A stretch of DNA of 64,000 nucleotides. Source: Microbacterium sp. HD4P20. Its GTDB lineage: Bacteria; Actinomycetota; Actinomycetes; Actinomycetales; Microbacteriaceae. Below, piece by piece: positions 26,604-36,200 of the stretch. Each line of letters opens with the position of its first letter. Within the stretch, counting starts at the first letter, position 1. The notes beneath the pieces were generated by a model. That model had not been told where the DNA came from, searched no databases, and was given only the letters and a program-made list of their open reading frames with translations. The translations under genes were made by a program, and so were the position numbers. Where the stretch lies: NCBI RefSeq assembly GCF_019449275.2, contig NZ_JAHZQZ020000010.1, forward strand, positions 62,001 through 126,000, read 5' to 3'.

Positions 26604-26687
26604 GCCGACCCCTTCCCGAGGCTGAATTCGATCCCCATCATAACGCCGCGATCGGTTTCGATCATGCCTGCCAGAAACGAACACTTC

Positions 26688-26716
26688 AGTTAGCGCAATG
26701 TTTACAAATCTTTCAA
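26688..26716 (-). promoter_or_regulatory. Promoter of the DeoR/LacI hybrid gene with embedded operator motif
   Basis: On the minus strand, -35 TTGAAA (26711-26716) and -10 CTAACT (26688-26693) are separated by 17 bases. The -35 overlaps GAAAGATTTG (26705-26714), which also occurs at 27917-27926 beside the target operon. This suggests autoregulation by the encoded regulator. Confidence 0.5.
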
Positions 26717-26822
26717 TCGATCTGATTCTTGTCGGTACGGGCGACGCCGGTGACGACGGTGGCCGAAGCTTCGTGCGCACCGCACCACCGACACGACCTG
26801 ACCCGCGTCCCCGCGGTACGGG

Positions 26823-27863
26823 TCAGGCGATGATGCCGAGCGAGGATCCCGAGACACGGTGCGCCGGCGGGAGTCCCCGGCGCAGCCGCTCGATCTCGTC
26901 GAGTGCCGAGTCGGCGAGACGCCTGGTCTCGGCGTGCATCGCGCCGGCGATGTGAGGGCTCAGGACGATCCCCGGCGTGTCGAAGAGCACCGAATCCGAT
27001 GGCAGGGGTTCGGGGTCGGTGACGTCGAGGATCGCTCGCAAGGTGCCGGCCCGGCAGCGGTGGACGAGAGCATCGGTGTCGACGAGGGATCCTCGCGCGG
27101 TGTTGATCACGACGGCGTGGGGCCGTAGGAGGGCGATCCGTCGCGCGTCCAGGAGGTGGTGGGTGTCGGGCAGTTCGGGAGCGTGCACGGTGACGATGTC
27201 GCTCAGCGCGAGCATCGTGTCGAGGTCCACAAGGCGGGCGCCGACCGCGGCTGCGTCGGCCTGGCCGACGTGCGGATCCGCAACGAGCACCTCGAAGTCG
27301 AACGGCCGCAGCAACTCGGCGACTCGACGGCCGACCCTCGACAATCCGATGACGCCCACTGTGCCGCCGAAGTTGACCACCGGCGGGATGGAGTCCCGCC
27401 ACCGACCGCCGCCGTCGCGATGGCGGCGGTACCCCTCCACGTACTGCGACGCCCGCTTTCCTTCGAGCAGAATCGTCGCCAGCGTGAATTCGGCGACGGG
27501 AATCGCGTTCGCGTCGGCTGCACTCGTGACGAGGATGCCGCGGTCCCAGAATGCCGGCGAGAGGTGCTGCTTGACCGAGCCGCCGGTGTGGATGACCGCG
27601 CGAAGCGCCGGCGCGGTGTCGAGGACTTCTGGCCCGAGGATGGGCGAGCCCCACCCGGTCACCAGGATCTCGACACCGGCGAGCCGGGCAGCGGCATCCG
27701 GGCCGCTCAGATCGTCCAGGCGTTCGGGGGTGTTCAGGTCCAGCAGTCGGTGCAGGCGTGCCAGGCGGCCTGAGTCGAAGAGGTCGGTGAATGTGCGCGC
27801 GCTCATCAGGAGCAGGCCGGCGGGCGGGCCCAGTCCGGCCGGGTCCTCGATGACGTGTGCCAT
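26823..27863 (-). CDS. D-isomer-specific 2-hydroxyacid dehydrogenase family protein
   Basis: A 346-residue NAD(P)-dependent dehydrogenase of the D-2-hydroxyacid family. The cofactor loop is VGVIGLSRVGRRVAELL. The catalytic arginine is in NTARGSLVDT and the catalytic histidine in SPHIAGAMH, so it looks active. It is distinct from the VanH dehydrogenase at 36333 (different lid, no CISVGHKS-type segment). It shares a divergent regulatory region with the importer/glycosidase operon and may reduce or oxidise a sugar-derived 2-keto acid. No good ribosome site is seen at the ATG at 27863, so the start is less certain. Confidence 0.85.
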   Translation of the reverse strand: MAHVIEDPAGLGPPAGLLLMSARTFTDLFDSGRLARLHRLLDLNTPERLDDLSGPDAAARLAGVEILVTGWGSPILGPEVLDTAPALRAVIHTGGSVKQHLSPAFWDRGILVTSAADANAIPVAEFTLATILLEGKRASQYVEGYRRHRDGGGRWRDSIPPVVNFGGTVGVIGLSRVGRRVAELLRPFDFEVLVADPHVGQADAAAVGARLVDLDTMLALSDIVTVHAPELPDTHHLLDARRIALLRPHAVVINTARGSLVDTDALVHRCRAGTLRAILDVTDPEPLPSDSVLFDTPGIVLSPHIAGAMHAETRRLADSALDEIERLRRGLPPAHRVSGSSLGIIA

Positions 27864-27916
27864 GGAGGCAATAAGAGCACACCAGCCACAAACTTCACAA
27901 GTTAGAAAGTTAGATG

Positions 27917-27965
27917 GAAAGATTTGATCTCAAAGCTTGCAAAGTGATCAAACGGTCCCCATACT
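27917..27965 (+). promoter_or_regulatory. Promoter and operator of the importer/GH3/GH38 operon
   Basis: -35 TTGCAA (27937-27942) and -10 CATACT (27960-27965) are 17 bases apart. Over the -35 lies an imperfect 30-base palindrome (27923-27952) with perfect outer arms TTTGATC and GATCAAA. Just before and overlapping it, GAAAGATTTG (27917-27926) repeats the motif found in the regulator's own promoter. The surroundings are strikingly AT-rich for this genome. The remaining part of 27864-28063 is leader and divergent promoter DNA. Confidence 0.55.
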
Positions 27966-28024
27966 GGCCAAGACGCACGACGCGGTGTGACCGGCCCTTC
28001 CGGCTCCGCCTTCGTCGGCGGCTC

Positions 28025-28047
28025 CGCGACCGCAACAGGCGGTCGCG
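28025..28047 (+). promoter_or_regulatory. Leader hairpin before the importer/GH3/GH38 operon
   Basis: A perfect 9-bp stem (CGCGACCGC at 28025-28033, GCGGTCGCG at 28039-28047) with a 5-base loop lies in the about 90-base untranslated leader, eight bases before the GGAGGA ribosome site. A weaker CCGCC/GGCGG hairpin precedes it. It could limit initiation or stabilise the mRNA. Confidence 0.4.
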
Positions 28048-28063
28048 TCCGAACGGAGGAATC

Positions 28064-29446
28064 ATGCACCAGCGCACCCGGGGCGCCCTCGCAGCAATTG
28101 TCGCGGTCCCGCTGCTCGCAGGCACTGCGGCCTGCAGCAGCGGATCGAACGATGCCCCACCCTCAGCCCAAGACGAGAAGGTCACCATCTCGATCATGGG
28201 AAAGCCGCCAGCCACCAACACGGCAGCGGTCGAGCTCTTCGAGCGGCAGGTCGCCGCGTTCGAAGAAGCCAACCCGAACATCACCATCGAGGCGTCCGAC
28301 GTCCCGTGGGACGCGAAGACGTTCGCGACGAGACTCGCCGGAGGCAGCGCGCCCACGCTCCTTCGCGTTCCCCTCACCGAGCCGCCGGCGTTGATCGAGC
28401 GCGGCCAGGTCGCCGACATCGCCGACGCGGCGGCCGAGCTCGAGAGCTTCGACGACCTCAACCCGCGAGTCATGCAGTTTCTCGAGCGCGACGGCGCGGT
28501 CTACGGCATCCCCGAGAAGAGCTATGCGTTCGGCCTCGTCTACAACAGGGATCTGTTCGAGCAGGCGGGACTCGATCCCGACAGCCCGCCCGAGACGTGG
28601 GACGAGGTGCGCGAATACGCGGCGCAGATCGCCGAGACCACGGGCAAGACCGGCTTCGGCGAGATCACGACCAACAACAGTGGCGGGTGGCATCTCACCG
28701 GATACGACTACACGTTCGGTGGCCGGATCATCGAGCAGGATTCGAACGGAGAGTGGAGCGCCGCGTTCAACGACGACGCTGCGCGTGAGGTGCTCGAGCT
28801 GTGGAAGGCGATGCGCTGGGAGGACGACTCCCTGGGCGACAACGTGCTCGGCAAGCAGGAGGACCTCGTCGCCGAATTCACCGCCGGCAATGTCGGCATG
28901 TGGGTGAGCGCTCCGCCCGACGTCTACCCGAACTACATTGCGGCCGGGGGCGACCCGGAGGCGTTCGGAGCCGGTCCGATGCCGCAGGGTGGGGCGGACG
29001 CGACGCTCGCGGGGGCCACAGTGCTCATGGTGAACGCCGCCGCGACCGAGGCGGAGAAGGAAGCCGCGGTCAAATGGATCGATTGGCGAGCGCTCCGGCC
29101 GAATTACGACCTCGAGGTCGCGGCAGAGACGGCGGAGGCCTCGGCAGCCGATGGTTTGCCGGTGGGCGTCCCCGTGTTGCCGATCTTCAGCGATGAGGCC
29201 TACGCCGAGTATCGTGATGCGATCGCTGAGTACGTCAATGTCCCGGTGGAGAACTTCGACCCGTACGTCGAGTCGCTCGGTGCCCTCGAGTACGTGCCAG
29301 AGCCCGAGGTGGCATCCCAGGAGATCTATGCGGCGCTGGACCCCGTCGTCCAGGCGATCCTGACCGACCCCAACGCCGACATCGAGACGCTTCTCGCCGA
29401 TGCCGAGACCCGCGTGAACGCGATCCTGGCCCAGTACGCCTCATGA
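28064..29446 (+). CDS. Carbohydrate ABC transporter substrate-binding lipoprotein
   Basis: A 460-residue SBP_bac_1 family lipoprotein with a signal peptide ending in a TAAC lipobox followed by SSGS. The mature part shows VTISIMGKPP, SYAFGLVYNRDLFEQAG and a conserved domain-closure region. GGAGGA (28055-28060) precedes the ATG. It is the first gene of a five-gene operon with two permeases, a GH3 and a GH38 glycosidase, suggesting uptake of mannose- and glucose-containing oligosaccharides. No ATPase gene is present, so a shared MsiK-type ATPase is presumed. Confidence 0.9.
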   Translation: MHQRTRGALAAIVAVPLLAGTAACSSGSNDAPPSAQDEKVTISIMGKPPATNTAAVELFERQVAAFEEANPNITIEASDVPWDAKTFATRLAGGSAPTLLRVPLTEPPALIERGQVADIADAAAELESFDDLNPRVMQFLERDGAVYGIPEKSYAFGLVYNRDLFEQAGLDPDSPPETWDEVREYAAQIAETTGKTGFGEITTNNSGGWHLTGYDYTFGGRIIEQDSNGEWSAAFNDDAAREVLELWKAMRWEDDSLGDNVLGKQEDLVAEFTAGNVGMWVSAPPDVYPNYIAAGGDPEAFGAGPMPQGGADATLAGATVLMVNAAATEAEKEAAVKWIDWRALRPNYDLEVAAETAEASAADGLPVGVPVLPIFSDEAYAEYRDAIAEYVNVPVENFDPYVESLGALEYVPEPEVASQEIYAALDPVVQAILTDPNADIETLLADAETRVNAILAQYAS

Positions 29447-30393
29447 CGATCGCCCCCGAGCGCCTGAGCGGCACGGTCGACCGTGCCGCTCAGGCCGTGG
29501 GCTCGGTGCGCAGGCGCAATCCGCAACGGCGCCGCGCCGCGATCGCCGCGCTGCTGTTCCTCATCCCGGCGTTGGTCACCTTCGGCTACTTCGCGTGGTG
29601 GCCGATCCTCCAGAGCGCGGCCCTCGCGTTCCAGCAGACGAACCTCATCGAGCCTGCCCAATGGGTGGGGCTGCGCAACTTCGAGATCCTCTTGGCGGAT
29701 CCGCTCCTCCCGAAGGCCGCACTGAACACCCTGTGGTTCACGGTCCTGTCGCTTGCGATCGGCCTGCCCGTGCCGCTGGTCTGCGCAGTCCTCATGTCAG
29801 AACTTCGCCGCGGGGGCACACTTGCACGCGTCCTGGCTTACCTGCCCGTCGTCGTTCCCCCGGTCGTCGCCGTGCTCTTGTGGAAGGTCTTCTTCAGCCC
29901 CGGAGAGACCGGAGTCGTCAACTCCCTCCTGGCTCTGGTCGGGATCGGTCCGCTCCCCTGGCTTCAGTCCCCCGAGCTGGCGATGCCCAGCTTGGTGATC
30001 GTCGCCACGTGGTCCGGCGCGGGCACGGCGATCCTCATCTACCTCGCGGCCCTCGCTGGTGTCAGCACAGAGCTGTATGAGGCGGCCGAACTCGACGGCG
30101 CATCGGTATGGCAACGCGTGCGCTACATCACGCTCCCGCAGATGCGCGGCATCATCCTGGTGCTCCTTCTCCTGCAGATCATCGGCGCGATACAGGTGTT
30201 CACCGAGCCCTACGTGATGACCGACGGTGGGCCCGCGAACGCTACGGTGACGATCCTCTTGATGATCTACCGCTACGCCTTCCTGTTCGGCAATTACGGC
30301 GTCGCGACCGCGCTCAGCGTCTTGCTCGCGATCGTCCTCATCATCGTCTCCGCCGTGTACTTGCGGCTGACCCGTTCCTGGAGCTCCCGATGA
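29443..30393 (+). CDS. Carbohydrate ABC transporter permease, MalF type
   Basis: A 316-residue permease with a cytoplasmic basic N-terminus, six hydrophobic helices and the coupling loop ELYEAAELDGASVWQRVRYI. Its start overlaps the binding-protein stop (ATGA), and its own stop overlaps the next permease start. It forms a heterodimeric channel with the following gene. Confidence 0.92.
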   Translation: MTIAPERLSGTVDRAAQAVGSVRRRNPQRRRAAIAALLFLIPALVTFGYFAWWPILQSAALAFQQTNLIEPAQWVGLRNFEILLADPLLPKAALNTLWFTVLSLAIGLPVPLVCAVLMSELRRGGTLARVLAYLPVVVPPVVAVLLWKVFFSPGETGVVNSLLALVGIGPLPWLQSPELAMPSLVIVATWSGAGTAILIYLAALAGVSTELYEAAELDGASVWQRVRYITLPQMRGIILVLLLLQIIGAIQVFTEPYVMTDGGPANATVTILLMIYRYAFLFGNYGVATALSVLLAIVLIIVSAVYLRLTRSWSSR

Positions 30394-31313
30394 CGGCGCC
30401 CGCGCCCGCGCGCGCCAGGTGGCGGCCCGAGCGCCGCGCACACGAGCGCGGTCTCCTCTCGTCCTTCGACTGGCGGCGTCCCAGGATCTTCGTCGGATGG
30501 CGGGCGATGCACGTCGCCCTCTTCGCCGGCCTCGTCGCGTTCGGCGCGATCCCGATCGTCTGGATGGTGCGCGCCGCGATATCGACGACCACCGATCTGG
30601 TGCAGCGCCCTCTCAGCCTCATCCCCGAACCCGCGCGCTGGGAGAACATCCCGACCGCCTGGGACCTGCTCGATATCGGTCACTACCTGATGAACACCGT
30701 CGTGCTCGTCGGTGGCTCGTGGGTGGTCCAGCTGACCGTGTCGGCGACGGCCGGTTTCGCGCTCGCCGTCATCCGCCCCTGGTACGGCCGGTTCGTGTAC
30801 GGCGCGTTCCTCGTGACCCTGTTCGTTCCTGCAACGGTGACCCTCATCGCGCTCTATCTGACGGTGCTCGATCTGCCCCTGCTCGGAATCGGACTCACCG
30901 ACACGCCATGGGCGGTGTGGCTCCCGGCCGGGGCGAACGCCTTCACGATCCTCCTGGTGAAGCAGTTCTTCGAAGAGATCCCGCGCGATCTGTTCGAGGC
31001 CGCCCAGCTGGACGGGGCCGGTTGGTGGACGATCTTCTGGCGGATTGTGCTTCCCATGTCGCGACCGATCCTCGCGGTCGTGTCTCTGCTGTCGATCATG
31101 ACGGCGTGGAAGGAATTCCTCTGGCCGCTGATCGTGCTGACCGACCCAGCCACACAGCCGCTGGCCGTGGCACTGCCCCGCCTGGCACAGGCGACAGATC
31201 CGGCCTACCTCATCGCAGGCATGCTCATCGCCAGCATCCCGCCGATCCTCATCTTCCTCATCTTCCAGCGATCGATCGTGCGGGGAATCGGCTTCACCGG
31301 CCTCAAGGGCTGA
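30390..31313 (+). CDS. Carbohydrate ABC transporter permease, MalG type
   Basis: A 307-residue permease with a longer than usual basic N-terminal region (about 50 residues before the first helix), six hydrophobic helices and the coupling loop RDLFEAAQLDGAGWWTIFWR. It ends in RSIVRGIGFTGLKG, the usual MalG-type tail. It overlaps the upstream gene by four bases and is followed 28 bases later by the GH3 gene. Confidence 0.92.
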   Translation: MTAPAPARARWRPERRAHERGLLSSFDWRRPRIFVGWRAMHVALFAGLVAFGAIPIVWMVRAAISTTTDLVQRPLSLIPEPARWENIPTAWDLLDIGHYLMNTVVLVGGSWVVQLTVSATAGFALAVIRPWYGRFVYGAFLVTLFVPATVTLIALYLTVLDLPLLGIGLTDTPWAVWLPAGANAFTILLVKQFFEEIPRDLFEAAQLDGAGWWTIFWRIVLPMSRPILAVVSLLSIMTAWKEFLWPLIVLTDPATQPLAVALPRLAQATDPAYLIAGMLIASIPPILIFLIFQRSIVRGIGFTGLKG

Positions 31314-31341
31314 TCTGCCCGACCCGAAAGGAACTCGCACC

Positions 31342-33225
31342 GTGCACGCACGTCTTCCGTCCGATCCGCCCACCGACCTCGTCTGGCGTGACCTCAACGG
31401 CAATGGGCGGCTCGATCCGTACGAGGATCCTCGCCTCGATCCCGTCGAGCGCGCGAGCGACCTGCTCCCGCGTCTGAGCCTCGAGGAGAAGGTGGGGCTC
31501 ATGTTCCACACGGTGATCGAAGCCGGGCCCGAGGGTACCCTCCTGGAGACGCCGGGCGCGCTGAGCAAGTCGCCGACGAGCGCGGTCGTGCTCGGCAAAC
31601 GGATGAACCACTTCAATGTGCATGCTCTCGGTCGCGCACGGGACGCGGCGCGCTGGGCCAACGCGCTGCAGCGGCTCGCCGCCGAGACTCCGCACGGAAT
31701 CCCGGTCACCATCAGCTCCGACCCCCGCCACGGATTCTTCGAGAACGAGGGGGCGTCGTTCGCGGCCGGTTCGTTCTCGCAGTGGCCGGAGCCGCTGGGA
31801 CTGGCGGCGCTGGGGGACGACGACATCCGTGAGTTCGCCGACATCGCACGCCGCGAATACCGGGCCGTGGGAATCCGGATGGCCCTTCACCCCCAGGTCG
31901 ACCTCGCCACCGAACCGCGATGGGGCCGCCAGCTTCACACCTTCGGATCCGACCCCGGGCGCACTTCGCGTGCGCTCACCGCGTACATCGCCGGCCTCCA
32001 GGGTTCCGCTGTCGGGCCGGAGTCGGTCGCATGCGTCACCAAGCACTTTCCAGGGGCGGGGCCCCAGCAGGATGGCGAAGACGCGCACTTCCCTTATGGG
32101 CGCGAGCAGGTCTATCCCGGAGGCGCATTCGACGTGCACCTCGAGCCGTTCCGCAGCGCTATCGATGCGGGAACCGCCGGGATGATGCCGTACTACGGGA
32201 TGCCGGTCGGACTGGAGCGCAACGGCATCCCGATCGAATCCGTGGGGTTCGGCTACAACCGGCAGATCGTGACCGGACTTCTCCGCGAGGAGCTGGGGTT
32301 CGATGGCGTGGTCGTCACCGACTGGGAGCTCGTCAACGACAACGTCGCCCAGGGGCAGGTGCTCCCGGCCAAGGCGTGGGGTGTCGAGCACCTCAGCCCG
32401 CAAGAGCGGCTCCTCATGGTGCTCGAGGCGGGCTGCGATCAGTTCGGGGGAGAGGAGTGCGTCGATCTGCTGATCGATCTCGTGCGCTCGGGCAGAGTGA
32501 GCGAGTCGCGTATCGACGCGTCGGCGCGGCGCCTGCTCGAACTCAAGTTCCGGCTCGGCCTCTTCGACGACCCGTTCGTCGACGAGGAGGCCGCCGACGA
32601 CATCGTGGGTCGCGCCGACTTCCGCGCGGCGGGGCTCCGCGCGCAGGCTGCGGCCATCACGGTCCTCCAGGACGCCGGACGCAACGGTGCTCCGCTTCTT
32701 CCGTTCGCACCATCACGCCACCGTCGGGTGTACGTCGAGGGGATGGACCCGGCCGAGGCCGAGGCGCTGGGAACGGTGGTCGATACGCCCGAGGAAGCCG
32801 ACCTGGCCCTGGTACGCATCGCCGCCCCGTATGACCCGCGCGACGACCTGCTCTTCGAGTCTCGCTTCCGCCAGGGCTCGCTGGAATTTCGTCCGGGACT
32901 CGTCGCTCGCCTTGCCCGCCTCGCCGACGGCATTCCGCTGGTGCTCGACGTCGCGCTGGATCGTCCTGCGATCCTCACCCCGCTGGTTCCGGTGGCGTCG
33001 GTGCTGCTCGCCACTTTCGGGTCGAGCGATGCGGCACTGGTCGCAGCGCTCACCGGCCGCATGACGCCCCGGGGGAACCTGCCGTTCGAGATCCCGCGCT
33101 CGATGGAGGCGGTGCGTGGATCGCGAGAGGACGTTCCCAACGACACCGCAGACCCGCTTTTTCCGGTCGGCTTCTCGGTGGCCGCTGGTTCTGACAGGCC
33201 GACGGCGACCGTGTTCGCGCGCTGA
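31342..33225 (+). CDS. Glycoside hydrolase family 3 protein (beta-glucosidase-like)
   Basis: A 627-residue GH3 enzyme that removes beta-linked glucose or similar sugars with retention. An EF-hand-like DLNGNGRLDPYEDP at residues 14-27 is usual for this GH3 subgroup and may bind calcium. The (alpha/beta)8 domain has KHFPG and the catalytic nucleophile aspartate in VVVTDWE. A GH3 C-terminal sandwich domain follows (residues about 450-620). There is no signal peptide, so it acts inside the cell on imported oligosaccharides. The GTG at 31342 has AAAGGA upstream. Beta-glucosidase, beta-xylosidase or beta-mannosidase-like activity is possible. Confidence 0.88.
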   Translation: MHARLPSDPPTDLVWRDLNGNGRLDPYEDPRLDPVERASDLLPRLSLEEKVGLMFHTVIEAGPEGTLLETPGALSKSPTSAVVLGKRMNHFNVHALGRARDAARWANALQRLAAETPHGIPVTISSDPRHGFFENEGASFAAGSFSQWPEPLGLAALGDDDIREFADIARREYRAVGIRMALHPQVDLATEPRWGRQLHTFGSDPGRTSRALTAYIAGLQGSAVGPESVACVTKHFPGAGPQQDGEDAHFPYGREQVYPGGAFDVHLEPFRSAIDAGTAGMMPYYGMPVGLERNGIPIESVGFGYNRQIVTGLLREELGFDGVVVTDWELVNDNVAQGQVLPAKAWGVEHLSPQERLLMVLEAGCDQFGGEECVDLLIDLVRSGRVSESRIDASARRLLELKFRLGLFDDPFVDEEAADDIVGRADFRAAGLRAQAAAITVLQDAGRNGAPLLPFAPSRHRRVYVEGMDPAEAEALGTVVDTPEEADLALVRIAAPYDPRDDLLFESRFRQGSLEFRPGLVARLARLADGIPLVLDVALDRPAILTPLVPVASVLLATFGSSDAALVAALTGRMTPRGNLPFEIPRSMEAVRGSREDVPNDTADPLFPVGFSVAAGSDRPTATVFAR

Positions 33226-33237
33226 CGGGGGAACGCG

Positions 33238-36200
33238 ATGCACTCCGATCCCCGGCGCGTTCGAGACCGCCTGACCCGATTCGTCGAGGAGAGCCTCCGC
33301 GACGCGGTGCAGCTGCGCACCGCCGAACTCGACATCTCCGGCTGGGCCGTGCCCGGCGAGCCGGTCCGCTTCGATGATGCCCGCCGACAGGCATTCGAGC
33401 CCTTCGCCGTCGGCACGTGCTGGGGGAAGCCCTGGGGCACGCACTGGCTGCGCGTGCGCGGGACGGTTCCCGCCGACTGGATTCTCGACTCCCGCCGGCG
33501 CGCCGAGATCGCGATAGATCTCGGGTTCGACCGGACCGCCCCGGGCTTCCAAGCAGAAGCACTCGCGTTCCGCTCCGACGGGACGATCATCAAAGGCGTC
33601 TCTCCTCGCAATTCCCACGTGCCTGTCGATGCCGGTGGCTCGATCGACGTCTTCCTCGAGCTGGCGGCGAACCCCCGGATCCAGCCCGAGTCCCACTGGG
33701 TGACGACGGGTCTCGGCGACAAGGCCACTGCCGGTGAGGAAGAGCTCTACCGGCTTCGGCGACTCGAGCTCGTGCTCATCGACCGGGAGATCTGGGAACT
33801 GCTCCAGGACATCGATGTCGTGCGCGGCCTCGCCGAACAGCTTCCCAGCGAGAACCCCCGCACCGCACAGCTGTGGGCGGCGCTGGACCGGATGCTGGAT
33901 GCCGCCGATCCGGACGCGGTCGCGGCGACCGCAACCTCAGCCCGGGCAGCTCTCGCGCCGGTTCTCGCAGCCCGTTCGGCACCGAGCGCCCACACCCTCG
34001 TCGCGACAGGTCACGCGCACATCGACTCGGCGTGGCTGTGGCCGGTACGAGAGACGGTGCGCAAGACCGCCCGCACCTTCTCCAATGTCGTCGCGCTGAT
34101 GGACGAGCATCCCGACTTCCGCTTCGCCTGTTCGTCTGCGCAGCAGCTCGCGTGGATCAAGGAGAGTCACCCCGATCTGTTCGCGCGCATCCGCGAGAAG
34201 GTTGCTTCCGGTCAGTTCGTGCCCGTGGGCGGGCAGTGGGTCGAGCCCGATACGAACATGCCCGGTGGTGAGTCGACCGTGCGTCAGCTCGTGCACGGCA
34301 AGCGGTTCTTCCTGCAGGAGTTCGGCGTCGAGACGACCGAGGTGTGGCTCCCTGACACGTTCGGGTACAGCGCATCCCTGCCGCAGCTCATCCGGCTCTC
34401 AGGCTCGGACTGGTTCATGACTCAGAAGATCTCGTGGAATCAGACGAACGCCATGCCCCACCACACGTTCTGGTGGGAGGGCATCGACGGCACGCGGGTC
34501 TTCACGCATTTCCCGCCGATCGAAACCTACAACGCTGAACTGTCGCCGGCCGAGTTGGCGCACGCGCAGCGGACCTACCGCGACCACGGAGCAGGGACCG
34601 TCTCGCTCGCTCCTTTCGGGTGGGGCGACGGGGGCGGAGGTCCGACGCGCGAGATGATCGCGGCCGCGCACCGCCAAGCCGACCTCGATGGGTCTCCCCG
34701 GGTGCGACTCGGCACGCCGCGCGAGTTCTACGATCGGGCACGCACCGAGCGCGACAACGACCTGCCGGTGTGGTCGGGAGAGATGTACCTCGAGCTGCAC
34801 CGTGGAACCCTCACCAGCCAGCTGCGCACCAAGCAGGGGAATCGTCGGGTGGAGCGGCTTCTGCGCGAGGCGGAGCTCTGGGCGACGACTGCCGCCATCA
34901 CCGCGGACCACCCGTATCCGTACGACGCGCTCGAGCGGATCTGGCAGCGGACGCTTCTGCTGCAGTTTCACGACATCCTCCCTGGCAGCTCCATCTCGTG
35001 GGTGCACCGCGAGGCGGAAGCGGACTACGAACGGCTGAGCGAAGAGCTCGATCGGATCGTCGGCGAGGCGCTGCGTGCGGTCGCCGGCGACGGCCCGCGG
35101 CGCCTTCTGGCGAACTCGGCGCCGGTCGCGCTCGCAGGAGTGGCAGCAGGTGCCCTCGGCGAGGCGCCGTCACGCAATCCTCCCCCCGCGACGATCCATC
35201 CCGAGGCCGGGGGCTGGGTGCTGGACAACGGGGAGGTGCGTGTCGTCGTGGACGCGGATGGACTCCTCCGCTCCGTCCGCGGCGCGTCCGGCCGCGACGC
35301 CATCGCCCCCGGCGAACGCGCCGCCCTGCTGCGCCTTCACCGCGACGTGCCCGACAAATGGGATGCGTGGGACATCGACCGGCACTATCGCCACTCCGCC
35401 GTCGACCTCGCCACCGTCGAGCGCATCACGGCGTCCGTCCGCGACGGGGTCGCCGTGGTCGAGGCCACCCGGCGGTTCGGAGCGTCCGTCGCCGTGGAGA
35501 CGATCGCGCTGGCGCCGGGCGAGGCGGCCGTCGACATCACACTCGACGTGGAATGGCGTGAACGGCACAAGCTGCTCAAGCTCGTCTTCCCCTTGGACGT
35601 GCACGCCGACCGGTCGACGTCCGAGATCCAGTTCGGCCACCTCGATCGCCCCACTCACGCCAACACGTCCTGGGACGAGGCTCGATTCGAGTTCGTGGCA
35701 CATCGCTGGCTGCGCGTCGCCGAGGAGGGCTACGGGGTGGCCATCGCGAACGACTCGACGTTCGGACACTCCGTCTCGCGCGACACTCGCTCCGATGGCG
35801 GCACGACGACCTGGGTGGGACTGTCTGTGCTGCGCGCACCCACGTTCCCCGACCCGCAGTCCGATCAGGGGCGGCACACGCTCCGCTTCGCGCTCCGACC
35901 GGAGGCGTCACTCGCGGACGCGGCCGCGGAGGGGCATCGATTGGACCGCTCACTCCGCGAGGCCGTCGGCGGGCGTGCTATCACGCCTCTGGTGCGGTCA
36001 GCCGACCCAGCCGTGCGAATCGAGACGATCAAGCTGGCCGAGGATCGCAGCGGAGACCTCGTCGTGCGACTGTACGAATCGAGCGGGGGGCGCCGCTCGA
36101 CCGTCGTGGCCACCGATGCCGTCGTCGAACACGTGCAGGTCGTGGATCTCCTCGAGCGACCTCTCGTGGGCGCGGCGCCGATCGACGGGCAACCGGATCG

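Noticed and set aside
26823-27863. Second VanH-like gene
   Set aside because: It is a D-2-hydroxyacid dehydrogenase but lacks the VanH-specific CISVGHKS and EGEEG-F segments and is not next to a ligase.
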